A model generated the notes under the pieces. That model saw only the letters and a program-made list of their open reading frames with translations, made no database searches and was not told where the DNA came from. Both the position numbers and the translations under genes were made by a program. From Anaerolineales bacterium (GTDB lineage Bacteria > Chloroflexota > Anaerolineae > Anaerolineales > UBA6663): a DNA stretch of 7,377 nt. Below are positions 4,768 to 7,377 of the stretch, one piece after another. The stretch lies in assembly GCA_016789245.1 (NCBI GenBank), contig JAEURM010000094.1:1-7377 (forward strand), written 5' to 3'. The first letter of the stretch is position 1. Every line of letters starts with the position of its first letter.

Positions 4768-6189
4768 ATGGCAAGCTCACCCCTCACCTTTCACGAGCGA
4801 ATTGAAAACGCCCTCACCAACCCGGTTTTGCAGGGCGCGTTAGACCGGAACGCCGAGCGGCGCATTGCGGGCCGCAACCAGCGTTTTGATGAATTGCCGG
4901 ACGCCGAAGCCGTGCGTGACCGTGGCCGCGCTATTCGCATTGAAACGTTGAGCAAGCTAGATACGTACTTGGCGCAGTTTGCTGATAACGTGGCGCAAAA
5001 CGGCGGCCACGTACACTGGGCCGCTACCGCCGAAGATGCCCGCAAAACTATCCTGCAAATTATCCAAGCTACTGCGTCACCTAATCCCTCACCCCTCACC
5101 CCGGTTGTTGCCAAATCCAAATCTATGATTAGCGAGGAAATTCATCTCAACCACGCCTTGGAAGCGGCCGGCGTGAAAGTGGTGGAGACGGATTTAGGCG
5201 AGTTCATTGTGCAACTGCGCGGCGAAACGCCCTCACATATCATCACCCCGGCTGTACACCTGCGGCGCGAGGATGTTTCTGAGTTGTTCCATGAGCGGTT
5301 TGGCATGGAAAAGACGCTGGATGTAGAAAAGATGACGCAATTGGCGCAACGTGAACTGCGCCGCGTTTATTACCAAGCCGAAGTGGGCATTACGGGCGTG
5401 AACTTTGGCGTGGCTGAAACGGGCTCCATTACGATTGTGACCAACGAAGGCAACGCCGATTTGAGCAAAGATGTGCCGCGCGTGCACATTGCGCTGATGG
5501 GCATTGAGCGGCTGGTGCCCACACTGGCGGATTTAGAAGTGATGCTCCGCCTTCTGCCGCGTTCCGCCACTGCGCAAAAAATCACCTCCTACATTTCTCA
5601 CGTGAGTGGCCCGCGCAAGCCAGATGAGCCGGACGGGCCGGAAGAATTTCACGTAGTCTTGGTAGATAACGGGCGCTCCGCCGCGTTGGGCACAGAGCTG
5701 GCTGAGAGTTTGCTCTGCATCCGCTGTGGCGCGTGTCTCAACGTCTGCCCCATCTTCCGCGAGTTGGGCGGGCACGGTTACGGCGCGGTGTACAGCGGCC
5801 CCATCGGCTCCATCGTCTCGCCGGCGCTGTTTGGCTCAGAGTTCAATGAATTGGCCCACGCCAGCACGTTGTGCGGCGCGTGCAAAGATATTTGCCCGGT
5901 GCGGATTGATATTCCTCGCATGTTGCTAGACGTGCGCCAGCGCAGTGTGGCGCAAGGCCAACCGGCGTGGTGGCTTAGTGCGGGCCTCAAAGCGTGGGCG
6001 GTGGCCATGCAATCTCAAGCCCTGTATGAAAGCGGCCAGTTCTTCGCCGCGCTCGGCACTGGCCTCATGGCTCAAGACGGCCAAATTCACCACCTCCCGC
6101 CACCGCTAAACGCGTGGACTCAGCGCCGTGAATTTCCGGCGTTTCCGAAAGAAAGCTTTAGGGCACGGTGGAGAAAGCGGAAGGGTTAG
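4768..6189 (+). CDS. lutB: LutB-like L-lactate utilisation iron-sulfur protein
   Basis: LutB acts with LutA and LutC in oxidation of L-lactate to pyruvate, carrying electrons through iron-sulfur centres in the cytoplasm. The 473-residue product shows the full family layout. An N-terminal LUD region contains KSKSM, ETDLGEFIVQL and GVNFGVAETGSI. A ferredoxin-like pair follows: C317..C320..C323..CP (Cys at 317, 320, 323, 327) and C369GAC372..C376P, giving seven visible cluster cysteines. A C-terminal tail ends in WTQRREFPAFPKESFRARW. An ATG at 4735 would add 11 residues, but it lies in the spacer of the palindromic repeat. Family members begin near F..R...A, so ATG 4768 is preferred. Neither start has a good Shine-Dalgarno. 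A 7-residue stretch NPSPLTP (106-112) looks inserted. The name rests on domain architecture; related LUD/ferredoxin dehydrogenase subunits are the alternative. Confidence 0.9.
   Translation: MASSPLTFHERIENALTNPVLQGALDRNAERRIAGRNQRFDELPDAEAVRDRGRAIRIETLSKLDTYLAQFADNVAQNGGHVHWAATAEDARKTILQIIQATASPNPSPLTPVVAKSKSMISEEIHLNHALEAAGVKVVETDLGEFIVQLRGETPSHIITPAVHLRREDVSELFHERFGMEKTLDVEKMTQLAQRELRRVYYQAEVGITGVNFGVAETGSITIVTNEGNADLSKDVPRVHIALMGIERLVPTLADLEVMLRLLPRSATAQKITSYISHVSGPRKPDEPDGPEEFHVVLVDNGRSAALGTELAESLLCIRCGACLNVCPIFRELGGHGYGAVYSGPIGSIVSPALFGSEFNELAHASTLCGACKDICPVRIDIPRMLLDVRQRSVAQGQPAWWLSAGLKAWAVAMQSQALYESGQFFAALGTGLMAQDGQIHHLPPPLNAWTQRREFPAFPKESFRARWRKRKG
4777..4797 (+). repeat. TCACCCC heptamer array in lutB start
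   Basis: Three consecutive 7-bp units TCACCCC, TCACCTT and TCACGAG occupy codons 4-10 of lutB and encode SPLTFHE. The third unit is degenerate. The same heptamer recurs at 5089-5102 in this gene. Confidence 0.5.
5082..5102 (+). repeat. TCACCCC heptamer array inside lutB
   Basis: TAATCCC, TCACCCC and TCACCCC are contiguous (5082-5102), preceded by CGTCACC. The 21 bp encode most of NPSPLTP at residues 106-112, in the LUD region just before the conserved KSKSM strand. The family members I recall have about seven fewer residues there, matching three 7-bp units. Confidence 0.6.
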
Positions 6190-6195
6190 GGGTTA
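6182..6195 (-). repeat. Heptamer pair spanning the lutB stop codon
   Basis: AGGGTTA and GGGGTTA are adjacent here; on the minus strand they read TAACCCC TAACCCT, a variant of the TCACCCC heptamer found twice in lutB. The pair contains the lutB stop codon (TAG, 6187-6189) and supplies the AGGGG (6188-6192) that serves as ribosome binding site for the next ORF. Confidence 0.5.
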
Positions 6196-6200
6196 TTGAA

Positions 6201-6533
6201 ATGATAAACAGCGATTCACTCAGTGCATTGCTTAGGTCGCCTAAAGCAATTTCAATGTCTGAAAGCTTAATTACGTCCAATTTGGATTCTTGGCGTATTG
6301 CCACGGCCAGCTTTGAGTCAAGTATGACCAATTCAAGCCTTAAGTGGCTCGTACCGCTTTCCGTTTTTATCCAGCAAGCTAGTCAATCAGATTGGGCACA
6401 GCTTTTTCGAGGCGGACGTTCGCTCTATTTTCTACTAGTTTCAACTGCCGAGAAACATGGGTTAGAAGATAGGCAACATTTCGTTTCAATAGGCGCAGAG
6501 TCGCCAAATCTACAACCTGAAATCACATACTAG
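6201..6533 (+). CDS. Small hypothetical protein between lutB and lutC
   Basis: This ORF encodes a 110-residue product that I do not recognise. ATG 6201 is preceded by AGGGG (6188-6192) at 8-base spacing, and the start is 11 bases after the lutB stop, so it would be translated from the lut transcript. The N-terminal half is Ser-rich (MINSDSLSALLRSPKA). The middle has an aromatic/hydrophobic helix-like stretch (KWLVPLSVFIQQ) without a true membrane anchor, followed by WAQLFRGGRSLYFLL and a polar C-terminus. The DNA is visibly AT-richer than lutB or lutC and lacks their GC-rich third positions, suggesting acquisition or relaxed selection. After the TAG the same frame stays open for 35 more codons, so this could be the first part of a longer, interrupted gene. 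Coding status is plausible, not proven. Confidence 0.5.
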   Translation: MINSDSLSALLRSPKAISMSESLITSNLDSWRIATASFESSMTNSSLKWLVPLSVFIQQASQSDWAQLFRGGRSLYFLLVSTAEKHGLEDRQHFVSIGAESPNLQPEITY

Positions 6534-6641
6534 ATTGCCGGTCAAAACACACCCGTGACGAGCTTACCCTTTCGCTGGGGTGATGAGATTCTTCCGCTGG
6601 TTGAACCATTTCTAATTCAACTTTGGAATTCGTCGCCATAA
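6534..6641 (+). other. In-frame open continuation after the TAG of the small ORF
   Basis: Directly after the TAG at 6531-6533, the same frame reads 35 sense codons to a TAA (6639-6641), including a GTG at 6555 that could start a 28-residue peptide (VTSLPFRWGDEILPLVEPF...). No Shine-Dalgarno precedes that GTG. The stretch may be the end of a gene broken by a nonsense mutation, a stop-codon read-through extension, or chance. Together with 6642-6669 it fills the gap before lutC, where nothing else is seen. Confidence 0.25.
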
Positions 6642-6669
6642 GACCCAACTACGCACCTAAATTCCTTCA

Positions 6670-7344
6670 ATGTCCAATTCCCGTTCCCACATTCTCGCCA
6701 ACATCCGCCGCTCACTTACGGCGGCCAAAATACCCGCGCCGCCCGCGCCAATTCTCCAATTTTCCAATCCTCCTATCCCCAACCTGCGCGAGAAATTCGC
6801 ATCAGAACTCACTGCCCTCAGCGGCACGGTAATTGCGGCGCGGGCGGAGGAAGTGCCAGATTTGTTGGTGGAATTGCTGAGCACGCGCGGCGCAAAAACG
6901 GCGTTGGCGTGGGAGGCTGAGCATTTGCCCGTGCCCGGCGCGTTGGAAGCCGTGCGGCGGGCAGGCATTGAAATTGCTTCTAGTGAATTGCCGCGCGCGG
7001 CGGGCCGCACGGAAGCCCTGCTGGCCAATGAGCCGGTGCGCGTGGGCCTCACCGGCGTAGAAGCGGCCATTGCAGATACCGGCACAATGGTGGTGATGGC
7101 GGGTGCGGGTAAGCCACGGTTGGCGTACATGAGCGTGCGCACCCACATTGCGCTGATTGCCCCGCACCAGCTTTACGGCACGCTAGCCGAGTGGCAAGCC
7201 GCGCGGCCCCAACTGCCCAGCGAGTTGCGCACTCACAGCGCGATGACGTTTATCACCGGCCCCAGCCGCACCGCCGATATTGAAATGACGCTCACCGTGG
7301 GCGTGCATGGGCCGGGAGAAGTGATTGCAATCTTAATTCTCTAA
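6670..7344 (+). CDS. lutC: LutC-like LUD domain protein
   Basis: LutC is the third subunit of the LutABC L-lactate oxidation system; it consists of a LUD domain and acts in the cytoplasm. The 224-residue product has the expected start (SRSHILANIRRSL), a Pro-rich variable linker (about 22-38), and the LUD core. Diagnostic segments are VGLTGVEAAIADTGTMVV (125-142), RTHIALIAPHQL (157-168) and SRTADIEMTLTVGVHGPGE (199-217), ending near the usual family C-terminus. ATG 6670 has no clear Shine-Dalgarno. The gene lies 480 bp after lutB rather than abutting it, the gap being filled by the small ORF. Its linker and its last codons are made of an 8-bp repeat. lutA is not in the window and could lie beyond its right edge or elsewhere. 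Confidence 0.9.
   Translation: MSNSRSHILANIRRSLTAAKIPAPPAPILQFSNPPIPNLREKFASELTALSGTVIAARAEEVPDLLVELLSTRGAKTALAWEAEHLPVPGALEAVRRAGIEIASSELPRAAGRTEALLANEPVRVGLTGVEAAIADTGTMVVMAGAGKPRLAYMSVRTHIALIAPHQLYGTLAEWQAARPQLPSELRTHSAMTFITGPSRTADIEMTLTVGVHGPGEVIAILIL
6750..6781 (+). repeat. AATTCTCC octamer array within lutC
   Basis: Consecutive 8-bp units AATTCTCC, AATTTTCC, AATCCTCC and TATCCCCA run through codons 27-38 of lutC and encode ILQFSNPPIPN in the variable linker. The period is not a multiple of three, so the repeat was not selected as a peptide repeat. The same unit recurs at the 3' end of the gene. Confidence 0.65.
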
Positions 7345-7377
7345 TTCTCCAATTCTCAGTAGTTGAGAATTGGAGAA
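7335..7377. repeat. AATTCTC octamers and perfect hairpin at lutC stop
   Basis: Three direct 8-bp units (AATTCTCT, AATTCTCC, AATTCTCA; 7335-7358) include the last two sense codons and the stop codon of lutC. The last 14 bases of this array (7345-7358) pair perfectly with 7364-7377 across a 5-nt loop. The window ends inside the element, so its full length and any T-tract are unknown. It may act as a transcript 3'-end hairpin. Confidence 0.75.

Noticed and set aside
6623..6832. 69-codon plus-strand frame overlapping the start of lutC
   Set aside because: It runs out of frame through lutC, is Pro/Arg/Ser-rich and lacks a ribosome binding site.
4710..7377. CRISPR array
   Set aside because: Repeat units are 7-9 bp and contiguous; there are no 24-40 bp repeats with regular unique spacers and no cas genes.

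Overview
The window looks like chromosomal DNA from a moderately GC-rich bacterium. The Thr/Pro-rich linkers after the lipobox of two secreted lipoproteins (runs of TP with PPTAT) and the general gene style suggest a member of the Chloroflexota, perhaps Anaerolineae-like. That is an inference from style, not a taxonomic marker.

Layout. Positions 1-181 are non-coding or undecidable edge sequence containing a GATC-rich hairpin and a TATAAT box. Next come a tRNA-Leu(UAG) gene (182-263) and, on the same strand, the protein quality-control pair tig (trigger factor, 361-1698) and clpP (1784-2422). A strong hairpin/U-tract terminator (2466-2502) closes that block, so clpX does not follow clpP directly. 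On the minus strand, convergent with clpP, lie two paralogous lipoprotein genes (3595-4047, then 2575-3525). They share an unrecognised C-terminal domain, and the larger one adds two tandem copies of a WP[DN]GCLG module. A compact 38-bp divergent region separates them from a plus-strand alpha/beta-hydrolase esterase (4086-4709). The rest is a lactate-utilisation block: a LutB-like iron-sulfur protein (4768-6189), a small AT-richer unknown ORF (6201-6533, with an open in-frame continuation past a TAG), and a LutC-like LUD protein (6670-7344). No lutA is visible.

Functional reading. Trigger factor folds nascent chains at the ribosome and ClpP degrades misfolded proteins, so tRNA-tig-clpP is a housekeeping translation/proteostasis unit. 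The lipoprotein pair is probably envelope-exposed and of unknown role. LutB and LutC are expected to work with a LutA encoded elsewhere in oxidation of L-lactate to pyruvate.

The most unusual feature is a set of short-period (7-9 bp) arrays placed at gene ends and inside genes. They are a purine-AACAC heptamer after clpP, a CGAATT nonamer in a 17-bp inverted repeat directly after the esterase stop, a TCACCCC/TAACCCC heptamer at the start, middle and stop of lutB, and an AATTCTCC octamer inside and at the end of lutC. Several are translated into protein. Nothing in the window amounts to a complete new defence or mobile system. The best candidates for undescribed biology are the lipoprotein domain pair, the repeat arrays and the small ORF between lutB and lutC.
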